Shown: positions 1 to 8,583 of the stretch, piece after piece
Numbering within the stretch: the first letter of the stretch is position 1
How the letters are laid out: each line of letters opens with the position of its first letter
Assembly: GCA_004173455.1 (NCBI GenBank)
Contig: SECL01000026.1
Span: 1-64,000 of the forward strand
Direction of reading: 5' to 3'
Length of the DNA stretch: 64,000 nt
Source: Moraxellaceae bacterium
GTDB taxonomy: Bacteria > Pseudomonadota > Gammaproteobacteria > Pseudomonadales > Moraxellaceae
Translations under genes and position numbers: made by a program
The notes under the pieces: model-generated
Database searches by the model: none
Seen by the model: the letters and a program-made list of their open reading frames with translations, nothing else
Told to the model about the DNA's origin: nothing

Positions 1-26
1 GCTAAGCATTCACTTAAGCCAGCCAT

Positions 27-55
27 AAAAAAGCCTGCTCCGTAAAGGAGCAAGC
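27..55 (-). terminator. Rho-independent terminator of the condensation/oxygenase operon
   Basis: Read on the minus strand, a 9-bp stem (GCTTGCTCC with GGAGCAGGC, one G-U pair) and a 5-nt loop are followed by six T. It lies 26 bases after the stop codon of the oxygenase gene and closes that operon. Confidence 0.85.
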
Positions 56-80
56 TTGATCAAGCAAAAACTCTATAGGT

Positions 81-1145
81 TTAACCCTGAAACTGGCTGG
101 CATCAAACGCATTGGCCTGAATTTGTACCAGTTTACGGCTGCCTTGTTCCCCATTCATGCGCCAGTGTCCGATCTTAATGTTATCGACCAGCGCAATATC
201 ACCCTTTTGCCAGTTCATCAGATAGGCTTTGTTAAAAATACTCTCAAACAGTGCGGACTGCTCAGAAGCAGTCCAGTCAACGCGATGGCCGTTGCGGTCA
301 CAAAGCTCCCAAGTCAAATTCATGCCATCAGCGGTTGAGTCCTTATGAATCTCACCCCGATTCGGAAACGCCTGAACTGCCGCTGCGTGTGATATTTCAT
401 TGGTATTTTTAGCAAATGCCCAAGGCTGAATGCAAAGCTCTCCAGTTTCAGGCACGCGACAAACTGCTGGACAGGGTGCCAAGGCCAGATGGGCTTTACC
501 ATCTGGGCGAACCAGTAAGGTAAACGGACTGCGTTTTAGCAGCAACTTATCCATTAATCCAACCTTGCGCTGCGAAATATAATAAAAACGATTCCACGCT
601 TTACGATATTTTTCCTGCAAATTGTTCGGTAATTCTCGGTAAACATGCCCCAAGTCCACCATGCCGGTTTCGGCCAGATAAGGCGCCGGTTCAAAGCAGC
701 ATAAAGCCAAATAGCGCGAGCGTTCTGAGCGTACTCCACCTTCCACGTGTGGACCTTGAATGGATGATTCAACTGGGCCAAGCTGTACAGTATTTTTATC
801 CAGATAACGGCGATAGTCGCCAGAACCCAATAAGCCTTCACTATATTTGCGCAACCAACTGGCAATAAAAGCAGGCATGTTGTTGTTATTAAAAGAATTC
901 CAAGTTTCTAAACCTAGTCCTTGTGTAACCAGTTGGTGAAATTCTTCCGTGGTACAGGGCGTAAATCCCCGAAATAACAGTACACCGCGCTGGGCAATTT
1001 TTTGGATAAAATAAGGACGATTAGCCTGCAAGATATGAATTAGGGTTACGGTGCTACAGGGCATCTTTGGGCTAAAAACCGTAATAAAATCGTGGCTGTC
1101 AGTACTGTCTAGTTGGTCTAATGTTGGATTAAAAGCGATGGTCAT
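81..1145 (-). CDS. TauD/TfdA-family Fe(II)/2-oxoglutarate-dependent oxygenase
   Basis: The 354-residue protein resembles the TauD/TfdA (SyrP-like) clavaminate-synthase fold. The VLLFRGF strand near residues 55-61 is typical, H133-x-E135 (in GPHVEGG) fits the facial-triad HxD/E, and H327 with a following basic residue (R338) fits the distal His and the 2-oxoglutarate-binding Arg. Such enzymes hydroxylate or desaturate small molecules or carrier-bound acyl or amino-acid groups using Fe(II), O2 and 2-oxoglutarate. The start overlaps the stop of the upstream condensation-domain gene by 4 bases (ATGA), so the two are probably translationally coupled and act in one pathway. The substrate is unknown. 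The family call is fairly secure; the pathway is inference. Confidence 0.8.
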   Translation of the reverse strand: MTIAFNPTLDQLDSTDSHDFITVFSPKMPCSTVTLIHILQANRPYFIQKIAQRGVLLFRGFTPCTTEEFHQLVTQGLGLETWNSFNNNNMPAFIASWLRKYSEGLLGSGDYRRYLDKNTVQLGPVESSIQGPHVEGGVRSERSRYLALCCFEPAPYLAETGMVDLGHVYRELPNNLQEKYRKAWNRFYYISQRKVGLMDKLLLKRSPFTLLVRPDGKAHLALAPCPAVCRVPETGELCIQPWAFAKNTNEISHAAAVQAFPNRGEIHKDSTADGMNLTWELCDRNGHRVDWTASEQSALFESIFNKAYLMNWQKGDIALVDNIKIGHWRMNGEQGSRKLVQIQANAFDASQFQG

Positions 1146-2488
1146 GTTGATATCTCATCAAGTTTTAAAGTGGGTGAAACCAGTTCAGGCAAGGCAGTAT
1201 TTAAAATGATCAGATAACGCTGGACAAATGCTTGGATCATTTGTGGCGATAAAGCTGGAACATTATAAGAAAAAGTGAGTTGCACCCGACCAGCAAAAGT
1301 GGTGGTTGCCAGACAAATCAAAGGCTTGTCCAGATAATTTAAGCTAGGTAAATTGATAAAGCGTTTTAAGGTTAGGTCGCCATACTGTTGTGAATAATTG
1401 ACCCGACCCATATTGGTAAAATGAATACTATTGCGTGAGTTTTTATTAATCACTTGCAGTAGTTGTTGCGGGTCTTTTTTAAGCGACATAATCAGGCGGC
1501 GTAACCACAAGCCAAAAGCAATATGCTCACGTGACAGCTTGCGCTTAAAGTCCTGATTGACCAGTTGACTGATTTGCCAGATGTCTGCTGCCGGCGTAAC
1601 GTCAAACATGCCATCAATAGCAGAAGCAAAATAGCCAACTTCTTGATGACAGGGTTGTTTAAGCTTTGGCAATACACTAATGGCGGTGCTGAGCAGGATG
1701 GGTTTGCTGTCAGACTCCTGAATAAACTCGGCAGCAGTGAGTAGCAGCGCACTACTCAGCAAGCCATGCATGCTGCTTTGTTTGGTTTTGCAGGCACTGA
1801 CCAGTTGTTGGGTGAGTGCGGCATCCAGCCAATATTCCTGAAAATGGGTCTGGGTTTTTTGTGGTGCGGATAAAGTAGGCACAGAAAATTGTGCGACGGC
1901 TTGTGGCCGCAGTAGTTTGGCAATGGTTTTAAGGTTATGACGGATAGAGTGCCATAAGCTGCCATCTTCTAGCAGGTCATCATAAGAGGGTAGCGGCGCA
2001 CGCGGTTGTAAATCATTGGCAGAACCTGCATAGCAGTGCAGGATTTCACTGATTAATGTATCGACAGATAAGCCATCCATCAATGCATGATTAAAAGAAA
2101 ACAGAAGTTCTGAAGTCTCGTGGCCATGCACCAGCGTAAAATGGCATAAGGGCTTGGCAATCTGGTTAATGGACTGGTTAACCTGTTCTTGCGCCACATT
2201 ATGCCAATGCTGATCTGACTGGCGCTTAATACGGATAAGGGCAATATCTGTCACTTGCGGAAAATGAAAACTGGGCAGTGACTGTTCAACGACCTGTGCC
2301 CGTAACATTGGGAAGATATAGCTCACATGCCGGATGGCTTGCTGTAACCGATAAGGATCAATATTGCCGTCAATTTGGGCAATTACCACACCGGTATTGG
2401 AAGCGGCCTGACTCATTTTCCACCATAATAGTTCTCCCGAGCCTAGAGGACGATTGGCAAATGCAGGGGCTGACGTTAAAAATGTCAT
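1142..2488 (-). CDS. Free-standing condensation-domain / acyltransferase-like protein
   Basis: This 448-residue protein is about the length of one NRPS condensation domain or a PapA/WS-DGAT-type acyltransferase. The active-site motif HHxxxDG appears as NHALMDG at residues 133-139: the second catalytic His is kept (H134) with D138-G139, and the first is Asn. No carrier, adenylation or membrane segment is visible. Enzymes of this superfamily transfer an acyl or aminoacyl group to an amine or alcohol. It is the first gene of a two-gene operon with the oxygenase at 81-1145 and is preceded by a strong inverted repeat at 2542-2566. It could equally be a lipid acyltransferase; I do not recognise a named gene. 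Confidence 0.7.
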   Translation of the reverse strand: MTFLTSAPAFANRPLGSGELLWWKMSQAASNTGVVIAQIDGNIDPYRLQQAIRHVSYIFPMLRAQVVEQSLPSFHFPQVTDIALIRIKRQSDQHWHNVAQEQVNQSINQIAKPLCHFTLVHGHETSELLFSFNHALMDGLSVDTLISEILHCYAGSANDLQPRAPLPSYDDLLEDGSLWHSIRHNLKTIAKLLRPQAVAQFSVPTLSAPQKTQTHFQEYWLDAALTQQLVSACKTKQSSMHGLLSSALLLTAAEFIQESDSKPILLSTAISVLPKLKQPCHQEVGYFASAIDGMFDVTPAADIWQISQLVNQDFKRKLSREHIAFGLWLRRLIMSLKKDPQQLLQVINKNSRNSIHFTNMGRVNYSQQYGDLTLKRFINLPSLNYLDKPLICLATTTFAGRVQLTFSYNVPALSPQMIQAFVQRYLIILNTALPELVSPTLKLDEIST

Positions 2489-2904
2489 GGATGTAGTCTC
2501 ATTGTGTTATCTGCCATAACGGCAATTTTTGTTGTTTTTAGGTTATCATATCGCCCATATGATAACAAGATCAGCCCGCCAAGCTTATTTTTTTGCCTGA
2601 AAGATTATATAAAAATATCGGTTATTCAACGGGATGGCAAAGTAAAAACCTTGTGCATCCATTCACGTCAGTGCGTCTTCAACAGATCGCCATTTAATCT
2701 GCAAAAGGATGGCGTAAAAACGCATTGTTCCAGTGCTAGAAGTGCGCTATATATTTTTTAACCAGTCCTGAAAATATTGCGGTCTGGATCGGCAAAGGTG
2801 GTTTTAGCCCAAGCGTTTCTCTATAGCCCTTATCAATAAAATAATGACTAAAACAACCCTGAAATAATGAAAATGATGTGACATTGATGCACAGGAGGTA
2901 GGTT
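2489..2904. other. 416-bp divergent intergenic region
   Basis: This spacer separates the condensation-domain gene (minus) from the DUF805 gene (plus). It holds the perfect inverted repeat at 2542-2566 and a weaker repeat (CGCCAT at 2688-2693, ATGGCG at 2709-2714). Short open frames here have no recognisable product and look non-coding. Confidence 0.6.
2542..2566. promoter_or_regulatory. Perfect 10-bp-arm inverted repeat, probable operator
   Basis: Arms GTTATCATAT and ATATGATAAC flank CGCCC. The element ends 54 bases upstream of the condensation-domain start codon. A short spacer and no T-tract suggest a repressor operator and not a terminator. The regulator is not identified. Confidence 0.6.
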
Positions 2905-3288
2905 ATGAACTGGTATCTCAAAGTGGTCCAAGGCAATTATGCCAATTTCAAGGGCAGAGCCAGACGGCAGGAATACTGGATGTTTGCCTTTATTAATCTC
3001 ATGATTGCAGTGTTACTGAGTATTATTGATACGGTGGTGTTTGGCCCTAGCAATTTTGTACTGAGCAGCTTGTATATGCTTATTGTGCTGATTCCGGGCA
3101 TTGCGGTGGCAGTACGGCGTTTGCATGATACCAGTCGTAGTGGCTGGTGGATGTTGCTGGCATTCATCCCAGTGATCGGTGTATTGGCACTTATTATTAT
3201 GATGTGCGTGGATAGTACACCAGCACCCAACCAATACGGGCCAAACCCCAAAGGAATTGGAAACCGGATGCAGCCAGTACATTCTTAA
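2905..3288 (+). CDS. DUF805 family inner-membrane protein
   Basis: A 127-residue protein with the DUF805 (YhaH/YhaI-type) layout. The N-terminus carries the conserved F-x-GRARRxEYW patch, then about four hydrophobic segments (roughly residues 25-45, 52-66, 80-98 and nearby). The conserved RRLHDTxRSGWW loop lies near residues 69-80, and the tail is polar with the NxYGPxP pattern. A strong Shine-Dalgarno sequence (AGGAGG) precedes the start. The molecular role of the family is unknown. The gene stands alone and converges with the M48 protease gene. Confidence 0.85.
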   Translation: MNWYLKVVQGNYANFKGRARRQEYWMFAFINLMIAVLLSIIDTVVFGPSNFVLSSLYMLIVLIPGIAVAVRRLHDTSRSGWWMLLAFIPVIGVLALIIMMCVDSTPAPNQYGPNPKGIGNRMQPVHS

Positions 3289-3333
3289 AGGATCATGGTT
3301 TATTGGCTATATTTTAAAACTAGGCGGGTAAAA

Positions 3334-3363
3334 TTAAGGTGAAACCAAATGGCTTCACCTTAA
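3334..3363. terminator. Hairpin between convergent genes
   Basis: A long stem (TTAAGGTGAA paired with TTCACCTTAA, one mismatch pair inside, AAAT loop) sits between the convergent DUF805 and M48 genes and probably serves both. The T-tract is weak. Confidence 0.55.
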
Positions 3364-3397
3364 TGATTTGATCGTTGACTACAGATGTTATTACTGA

Positions 3398-4198
3398 TTA
3401 ACGGCGTGCTTGCTGATACAGCGGCATCACTTTAGGCAATAAGGTTTGAATGGTACGTACCCGAGTTTGTGAACCAGGATGAGTGCTTAAAAACTGCGGC
3501 GGCTCACTTTGACTGGCGGCTGACATCTTGTTCCATAGGGTCACGGCAGCCTGTGGATTGTAGCCTGCACGTGCCATCAGCTCTAGACCCAGTGAATCTG
3601 CTTCACTTTCCTGACTACGGCTAAACGGTAGGTCAAGACCTAACTGGGTGGCCATACCGGCAATTTGAGTTTGCCCTTCAGTGAGTCCAACCGCTGAGGC
3701 CAGCACGCTTAAGCCCAGTTGAGTGGCGCTGCTGCGCGAAGCCCGCTCACGGCCATGTTCACGTAGCGCGTGTGCCATTTCATGCCCCATAATCGCAGCA
3801 ATTTCGTCGTCGCTCAGCTTGAGACGGTCGATAATGCCGGTATAGAACATAATTTTGCCACCGGGCGCGCAATAGGCATTCAGTTCATTGCTTTTGATGG
3901 TATTGACCTGCCAGTTCCAAGTGCGTGCATCTGGCCGATAGACATTAACTTGTGGGATCAGTCGATTGGCAATGCGTTGTACCCGCTGCAACTGGGCAGG
4001 GTTGGGGTTCAGGATGCCTTTTTGGCGTGCGTCAGTGAGAACCTGCTGATAGCCTTGGGCTGCGGTCTGGTTGATTTCATCACTGGATACCAATAGAAGC
4101 TGACGACGGTCAACCCCTGTGGCGCTGTTCATGGTGGAGCTGGCACAACCAGACAGGACTATGGCAGCACACAAAGTCAATGAAGTAAAAATACGCAC
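3398..4198 (-). CDS. M48-family metallopeptidase lipoprotein (LoiP/YcaL/BepA-like)
   Basis: A zinc endopeptidase of the periplasm or outer-membrane inner face, probably in envelope protein quality control. A hydrophobic N-terminus ends in a lipobox (LSGC). The zinc site HExxH is seen as HEMAH, near residues 139-143 of the 266-residue product, and the third ligand lies in ESEAD about 57 residues later. I chose the GTG start at 4198 because it has a good Shine-Dalgarno (GAGGA, 7 bases upstream) and starts right at the signal peptide; a longer frame to 4243 lacks one. The length matches the short, TPR-less M48 lipoproteins and not BepA. Confidence 0.85.
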   Translation of the reverse strand: MRIFTSLTLCAAIVLSGCASSTMNSATGVDRRQLLLVSSDEINQTAAQGYQQVLTDARQKGILNPNPAQLQRVQRIANRLIPQVNVYRPDARTWNWQVNTIKSNELNAYCAPGGKIMFYTGIIDRLKLSDDEIAAIMGHEMAHALREHGRERASRSSATQLGLSVLASAVGLTEGQTQIAGMATQLGLDLPFSRSQESEADSLGLELMARAGYNPQAAVTLWNKMSAASQSEPPQFLSTHPGSQTRVRTIQTLLPKVMPLYQQARR

Positions 4199-4450
4199 GG
4201 AAAAATCCTCTAAATGGGCTATTTTTAATGTAATCTGTTGCACATGGACAACATGCAGATTGAAGTAGACCTTGGTCGCCGACGTATCTGCCAGATTGCT
4301 ATTTTAAATCCTGCAGTTAACTTAAAGGCAAACACTGCGGTGATTCCATAGGGTTTTTGTAGATAAATCAGGAATAGATTTAAAATTGAGTGAATTAGAG
4401 GCTTGCTTGACTATAAAAACGCCACTTGAATTGAAAAAAATTAAAAATAC

Positions 4451-4478
4451 TTGACTCAAATGTATTACAGGTTAAGAT
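4451..4478 (+). promoter_or_regulatory. Sigma-70-type promoter of tRNA-Gly
   Basis: TTGACT (-35) at 4451-4456, a 16-bp spacer and TAAGAT (-10) at 4473-4478, about 10 bases before the tRNA. Confidence 0.6.
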
Positions 4479-4488
4479 AGCGGCCTAC

Positions 4489-4564
4489 GCGGGAATAGCT
4501 CAGTTGGTAGAGCACAACCTTGCCAAGGTTGGGGTCGGGAGTTCGAGTCTCCTTTCCCGCTCCA
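4489..4564 (+). tRNA. tRNA-Gly (GCC)
   Basis: A 76-base cloverleaf with encoded CCA. The acceptor GCGGGAA pairs with TTCCCGC. The D-arm holds AGCTCAGTTGGTAGAGC, the anticodon loop CTTGCCAAG gives anticodon GCC at 4522-4524, and the T-arm contains GTTCGAGTC. It has its own promoter and terminator. Confidence 0.98.
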
Positions 4565-4593
4565 GATTTAATGTGGCATATCCATGCTACAGC

Positions 4594-4622
4594 AAAAGGC
4601 CAGACGATGTTCTGGCCTTTTT
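4594..4622 (+). terminator. Rho-independent terminator after tRNA-Gly
   Basis: The stem AAAGGCCAGA with TCTGGCCTTT encloses a short loop and is followed by T residues, about 30 bases after the tRNA end. Confidence 0.8.
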
Positions 4623-4811
4623 GTATTGTATTTTGCTCGGTAACGCTTATGGTTGCTGCTCTAAACACTGGTGAATTGTCTGCAATTTTACTTGTGTTTA
4701 AGACGTGGGTTTTTTACCATTTGCAGGTTTGATACTCATGTTTAATCACTCCATCGAATCACTATTGTTTATCGTGTTAGTGCTGGATGGCGATACAGGA
4801 TGCATAAAAAA

Positions 4812-5711
4812 ATGACGCAACAGGCAACCCCCATTCATGGCTCAATTGTCGCATTGGTCACGCCAATGCTTAATGATGGAAGCGTGGACTGGGACGCGTT
4901 GAACAAGCTCGTCGAGTGGCATATTGCGCAGGGAACGCACGCTATTGTAGCGGTAGGCACCACTGGTGAATCGGCCACGCTGGATGTCGAAGAACATGCA
5001 CAGGTTATTGAGGCGGTAATCAAAGCCGTGGCAGGTCGTATTCCGGTGATTGCAGGAACCGGTGCCAATTCCACCCGTGAAGCTATTGAGCTGACCGAAA
5101 CCGCCAGAAAACTGGGGGCTGATGCTGCTTTGCTGGTCACACCCTATTATAACAAGCCCACGCAAGAAGGCCTGTATCAGCACTATAAGGCCATTGCTGA
5201 AGCCGTAGACCTGCCGCAGATTTTGTACAATGTTCCCGGTCGCACCGGAGTGGATATGCACAATGATACGGTGATCCGTCTGGCCGCTCTAGAACGTATT
5301 GTCGGGATTAAGGATGCCACAGGTGATCTCAATCGTGGTCATGACCTGATCACGCGCCTAAACCAGAGAATTGCGGTGTATTCTGGCGATGATGCCACTG
5401 CTTATCGTTTGATCTTACTGGGCGCACAGGGCAACATTTCAGTGACTGCCAATGTGGCGCCGGGTGTAATGAGTCAGGTGTGCGAAGCGGCACAAACGGG
5501 AAATCGTGAGCAGGCAGAACAACTTAATAACAGCATTGCCATGCTGCATCAGGTATTATTCTGCGAGTCGAATCCGATTCCGGTCAAATGGGCATTAAGT
5601 GACATGGGCTTAATTGGCACTGGAATTCGCCTACCGTTAACTGTTTTAGCCGAGTCTTATCAGCCATTGATTCATGAGGCTTTACTGGATAGTGGTGTAA
5701 TTGCGCGCTAA
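4812..5711 (+). CDS. dapA: 4-hydroxy-tetrahydrodipicolinate synthase
   Basis: Condenses pyruvate with aspartate semialdehyde in lysine and diaminopimelate synthesis (cytoplasm). Family marks are all present: the GTTGES carboxylate/phosphate loop near residues 49-54, YNVPGRTG with the catalytic Tyr near 139, and the Schiff-base Lys in GIKDATGD near 167. The start at 4812 has AGGA 11 bases upstream; an ATG at 4800 in the same frame lacks spacing for a ribosome site. It heads a dapA-bamC-purC run on the plus strand with gaps of 24 and 30 bases, as in Acinetobacter. Confidence 0.95.
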   Translation: MTQQATPIHGSIVALVTPMLNDGSVDWDALNKLVEWHIAQGTHAIVAVGTTGESATLDVEEHAQVIEAVIKAVAGRIPVIAGTGANSTREAIELTETARKLGADAALLVTPYYNKPTQEGLYQHYKAIAEAVDLPQILYNVPGRTGVDMHNDTVIRLAALERIVGIKDATGDLNRGHDLITRLNQRIAVYSGDDATAYRLILLGAQGNISVTANVAPGVMSQVCEAAQTGNREQAEQLNNSIAMLHQVLFCESNPIPVKWALSDMGLIGTGIRLPLTVLAESYQPLIHEALLDSGVIAR

Positions 5712-5735
5712 AACGCCCTAATTTGAGGATTAACC

Positions 5736-6347
5736 ATGCTGTATCGCGTTGGGCTTGTACTGGGTGTATCGTTATTGACGCTGGTGGTGACACCGGGCTG
5801 TAGCCGCTTGAGTGTTGATAATCACTCACTGGATTATAAACAGGCGACGGTATTACCACCCTTGCAGCTTCCTGCTGGGCAAACCCGTCCGATGACTGCT
5901 ATTTATCCAGCGCCAGCGATTAGTCCTGCTGCCATGGATGCTGCACCCAATTTTGCCAATAAGAAAGGCAATCGTTTTGAGATGCCGCAGCCGCAAAATA
6001 ATAGTGTGATGACGGCAGCTAATGATAATGTGGGTATTGGTGCGCCATCACGTCCGGTTTTGGTGACAGACGGCAATGGTTATCCGTTGTTAAAAATTGA
6101 AGGTGACGCCAACCGAATTTGGGATCTACTGACAGCCACCTTAAGCGTAGCCAATATCACAGTGGTAGACCGTAATCAAACTGCCGGTTGGATTGCCATT
6201 AAGGCAGACAATCGAACTGTTTATCTTCGTCTGAATCGTGCCGGTACAATCACTACGATTACCGTACAGGATGACAAAAATGCGCTGATCGACAAAAATA
6301 TTGCGTCTGATGTGCTTGTTCAACTCAACCAAAATTGGCCGGCCTAA
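5736..6347 (+). CDS. bamC: Outer-membrane assembly lipoprotein BamC-like
   Basis: A 203-residue lipoprotein with a signal peptide and lipobox (TPGC, Cys22). A long proline-rich unstructured stretch follows (about residues 25-110), matching the BamD-binding lasso. A single helix-grip domain then runs from about residue 118 (LLKIEGDANRIWDLL) to the end. E. coli BamC is about 344 residues with two such domains, so this is a short one-domain form. Its place right after dapA is the classic bamC location. Start is supported by GAGGA six bases upstream. Confidence 0.8.
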   Translation: MLYRVGLVLGVSLLTLVVTPGCSRLSVDNHSLDYKQATVLPPLQLPAGQTRPMTAIYPAPAISPAAMDAAPNFANKKGNRFEMPQPQNNSVMTAANDNVGIGAPSRPVLVTDGNGYPLLKIEGDANRIWDLLTATLSVANITVVDRNQTAGWIAIKADNRTVYLRLNRAGTITTITVQDDKNALIDKNIASDVLVQLNQNWPA

Positions 6348-6377
6348 CACGGTAATCTCTTTTAAAAAGGTCCTGTA

Positions 6378-7100
6378 ATGGAAAAGCAATCCTTACTTTA
6401 TACGGGTAAAGCAAAATCAGTCTATGAAACCGAAGATGCTGATCATTTAATTCTGGTGTTTCGTGACGATACTTCTGCCTTTGATGGTAAAAAAGTTGAG
6501 CAACTGGCACGTAAGGGCAAGGTCAACAACCGTTTCAATGCCTTTATTATGCAAAAGCTACAGGAAGCTGGTGTTGAAACCCATTTTGAAAAACTGCTGT
6601 CTAGCAATGAAGTGCTGGTCAAGCGTTTAAAAATGATTCCGGTGGAATGTGTCGTACGTAACTATGCTGCCGGTAGCCTGTGCCGCCGTTTGGGCATTGA
6701 AGAAGGCACCACGCTAACGCCATCGACCTTTGAGCTGTTTTACAAGGATGATGCGCTGGGTGATCCGATGGTCAATGAGTCATTGTCGGTGACTATGGGC
6801 TGGGCGACTGAAGAGCAGCTGGCGCAAATGAAAGCACTGACCTACCAAGTAAACGATGTGCTGCGCAAGTTGTTTGATGCCGGTAACATGCTGCTGGTGG
6901 ATTTTAAGCTGGAATTTGGGGTGTTTCATGACCGGGTGATTCTGGGTGATGAATTTTCACCAGATGGTTGCCGCCTGTGGGACAAGGACACCAAGAAAAA
7001 GCTGGATAAAGACCGTTTCCGTCAGGGTCTGGGCAGTGTGGTTGAGGCCTATGAAGAGGTGGCATTGCGTCTGGGCGTGGATTTAAGTGATATTGACTAA
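6378..7100 (+). CDS. purC: Phosphoribosylaminoimidazole-succinocarboxamide synthase (SAICAR synthetase)
   Basis: Joins aspartate to CAIR using ATP in purine synthesis. The 240-residue length is standard. It opens with [13 protein letters not shown] (nucleotide-binding hairpin), then [12 protein letters not shown] near residues 29-40, the family signature [12 protein letters not shown] near 90-100, and LVDFKLEFG near 175-183. Lies 30 bases after bamC and ends the run at a strong terminator. Confidence 0.97.
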   Translation: MEKQSLLYTGKAKSVYETEDADHLILVFRDDTSAFDGKKVEQLARKGKVNNRFNAFIMQKLQEAGVETHFEKLLSSNEVLVKRLKMIPVECVVRNYAAGSLCRRLGIEEGTTLTPSTFELFYKDDALGDPMVNESLSVTMGWATEEQLAQMKALTYQVNDVLRKLFDAGNMLLVDFKLEFGVFHDRVILGDEFSPDGCRLWDKDTKKKLDKDRFRQGLGSVVEAYEEVALRLGVDLSDID

Positions 7101-7170
7101 GTGCGACGCGAGTACGTTAATCGGACGTATTTGCTAAGCATTTGATTTAGCCCCATGTAAGGCAAATCCT

Positions 7171-7207
7171 AAAAAGCCGTGGTTCTGTCTGGAACTGCGG
7201 CTTTTTT
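7171..7207 (+). terminator. Rho-independent terminator after purC
   Basis: The stem AAAAAGCCGTGGTTC with GGAACTGCGGCTTTTTT (one mismatch) encloses TGTCT and ends in a T-run. Confidence 0.85.
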
Positions 7208-7219
7208 ATATGAAAAACT

Positions 7220-7235
7220 GACAATATTTATTGTC
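7220..7235. promoter_or_regulatory. Palindrome GACAATA-TT-TATTGTC, probable operator of the esterase gene
   Basis: A perfect 7-bp inverted repeat with a 2-bp centre, 65 bases upstream of the esterase start. The same 16-bp pattern with a CC centre recurs before the SDR gene at 26364-26383, pointing to a common repressor. Confidence 0.6.
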
Positions 7236-7300
7236 TAAAACTTGTCAAAATAAAATTGGCAGTTCAATATAACGGCAATTGATGTTTCAGAGAAGCCATA

Positions 7301-8383
7301 ATGTCTGTAGTAAAAACAATTCGTCGTCGGGTTAATCAGGCAAAAGGGAAGGCGCGCGGGGATGCGGCACGCTTATTGGCACATTTGCCAGCACCGTTGC
7401 AGCTACGTTTAGCCCGGCTGATGGGATACCAATATGACTATGCCGGTCTTGATCCGCACGTTCGCCTGTTGCTGGCATTTCGCCAGATGGAAGGCGGCGG
7501 TAGTCTGGTCACCCGTGATGCAGTAAAAAGCCGTCGGCATTTTCGTCGTGAAATGCTGTCGATTGTGGCCAAGCCAACGCCGGTTGCACAGGTTAAAAAT
7601 TTCCAGATTGATGGACCGGCAAGCAAGTTAAATGTGCGTCACTATCTTCCTGAGCAGCATCAGGGTGCGCCATTATTGGTGTTTTATCATGGCGGTGGTT
7701 TTGTGGTGGGTGATCTAGATACGCATGATGAAGCTTGTCGTTTGCTATGCCATTATGGCCGCATGCAGGTGCTGAGTGTGGATTATCGTCTTGCTCCGGA
7801 ATATCCAGCACCAGCGGCAGTGGATGATTGTGTGGCTGCGCTTCAATGGGCCAAGGCGCATGCGACTGAGCTGGGTGCTGATCCAGCGCGTGTTTGCGTG
7901 TGTGGTGATAGTGCCGGTGGTAACTTGTCTGCGGTAGTGAGCCAGCAAACCAAGGGCACTGCCGATGTTCCAGCCGCGCAGTTGCTGTTTTATCCGGTGG
8001 TTGATCTGGTGAATGAATACCAGTCGCGCAAGGCCTTTACCCAAGGCTTGTTTTTAAGTGACATGGATATTGAAGAAGCAAATTATGCGTATGTCGGCTT
8101 GAGTGATTTGACCCTGCAAGATCCACTGGTAACACCCATGCTGGGTGATTTGAGCAATCTGCCACCAGCCTTGGTGGTGAGTGCCGCCTATGATGTGCTG
8201 TGTGATGAGGGCGAAGCCTATGCCCAGCGCATGCGTGAACTGGGCAACCGGGTGATTCTGGACCGGGTAGAAAGCCACGGCCACGGCTTTATTAACCTGA
8301 CCTTTTTAAATCCTTCGGCCAAGCAAAACACGATTCGGATTGCACAGGATTTTCGGGTGTTTTTAGACAGCCTGTCTGCATGA
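7301..8383 (+). CDS. Alpha/beta-hydrolase esterase of the hormone-sensitive-lipase family
   Basis: A 360-residue carboxylesterase. The HGGG oxyanion-hole motif is at residues 130-133, the nucleophile elbow GDSAGG has Ser204, an acidic residue is likely D298 in SAAYDVLCDEG, and His is in SHGHGF (H328). About 100 residues precede the catalytic core, with a basic N-terminus and no clear signal peptide, so it is probably cytoplasmic or membrane-associated. It is monocistronic between terminators. The palindrome at 7220-7235, shared with the SDR promoter, suggests inducible co-regulation with that gene, perhaps in lipid or alkyl-ester breakdown (inference). Confidence 0.88.
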   Translation: MSVVKTIRRRVNQAKGKARGDAARLLAHLPAPLQLRLARLMGYQYDYAGLDPHVRLLLAFRQMEGGGSLVTRDAVKSRRHFRREMLSIVAKPTPVAQVKNFQIDGPASKLNVRHYLPEQHQGAPLLVFYHGGGFVVGDLDTHDEACRLLCHYGRMQVLSVDYRLAPEYPAPAAVDDCVAALQWAKAHATELGADPARVCVCGDSAGGNLSAVVSQQTKGTADVPAAQLLFYPVVDLVNEYQSRKAFTQGLFLSDMDIEEANYAYVGLSDLTLQDPLVTPMLGDLSNLPPALVVSAAYDVLCDEGEAYAQRMRELGNRVILDRVESHGHGFINLTFLNPSAKQNTIRIAQDFRVFLDSLSA

Positions 8384-8410
8384 GCTAAATCCTGCAATGA
8401 CTGGTAGGTC

Positions 8411-8445
8411 AGTCTAAGTTAGATTAAAGTCTAATCAACTAGACT
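8411..8445. promoter_or_regulatory. Nested inverted repeats upstream of the porin gene
   Basis: An outer pair AGTCTA/TAGACT (8411-8416, 8440-8445) encloses TTAGA-TTAAAG-TCTAA (8419-8434). It follows the esterase gene, before its terminator, and may be an operator or a weak RNA structure. Confidence 0.3.
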
Positions 8446-8489
8446 GTTCTGTCTACTGTAGTTTGCGTATCATAATGCCCTTTAAAAAT

Positions 8490-8520
8490 AAGGCTTGGAA
8501 CAAAATTCTAAGCCTTTTTT
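8490..8520 (+). terminator. Rho-independent terminator after the esterase gene
   Basis: The stem AAGGCTTGGAA with TTCTAAGCCTT (one mismatch), a CAAAA loop and a T-tract. Confidence 0.8.
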
Positions 8521-8583
8521 ATTGCCAATTCTGGTGCCGTATGCTGGTCATGATCTGATCTGCTGCGGCCGATAACGCGATAG

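Noticed and set aside
2504-2761. 85-codon plus-strand frame in the first divergent spacer
   Set aside because: No ribosome site, no recognisable domain, and it covers the inverted repeat and promoter region.
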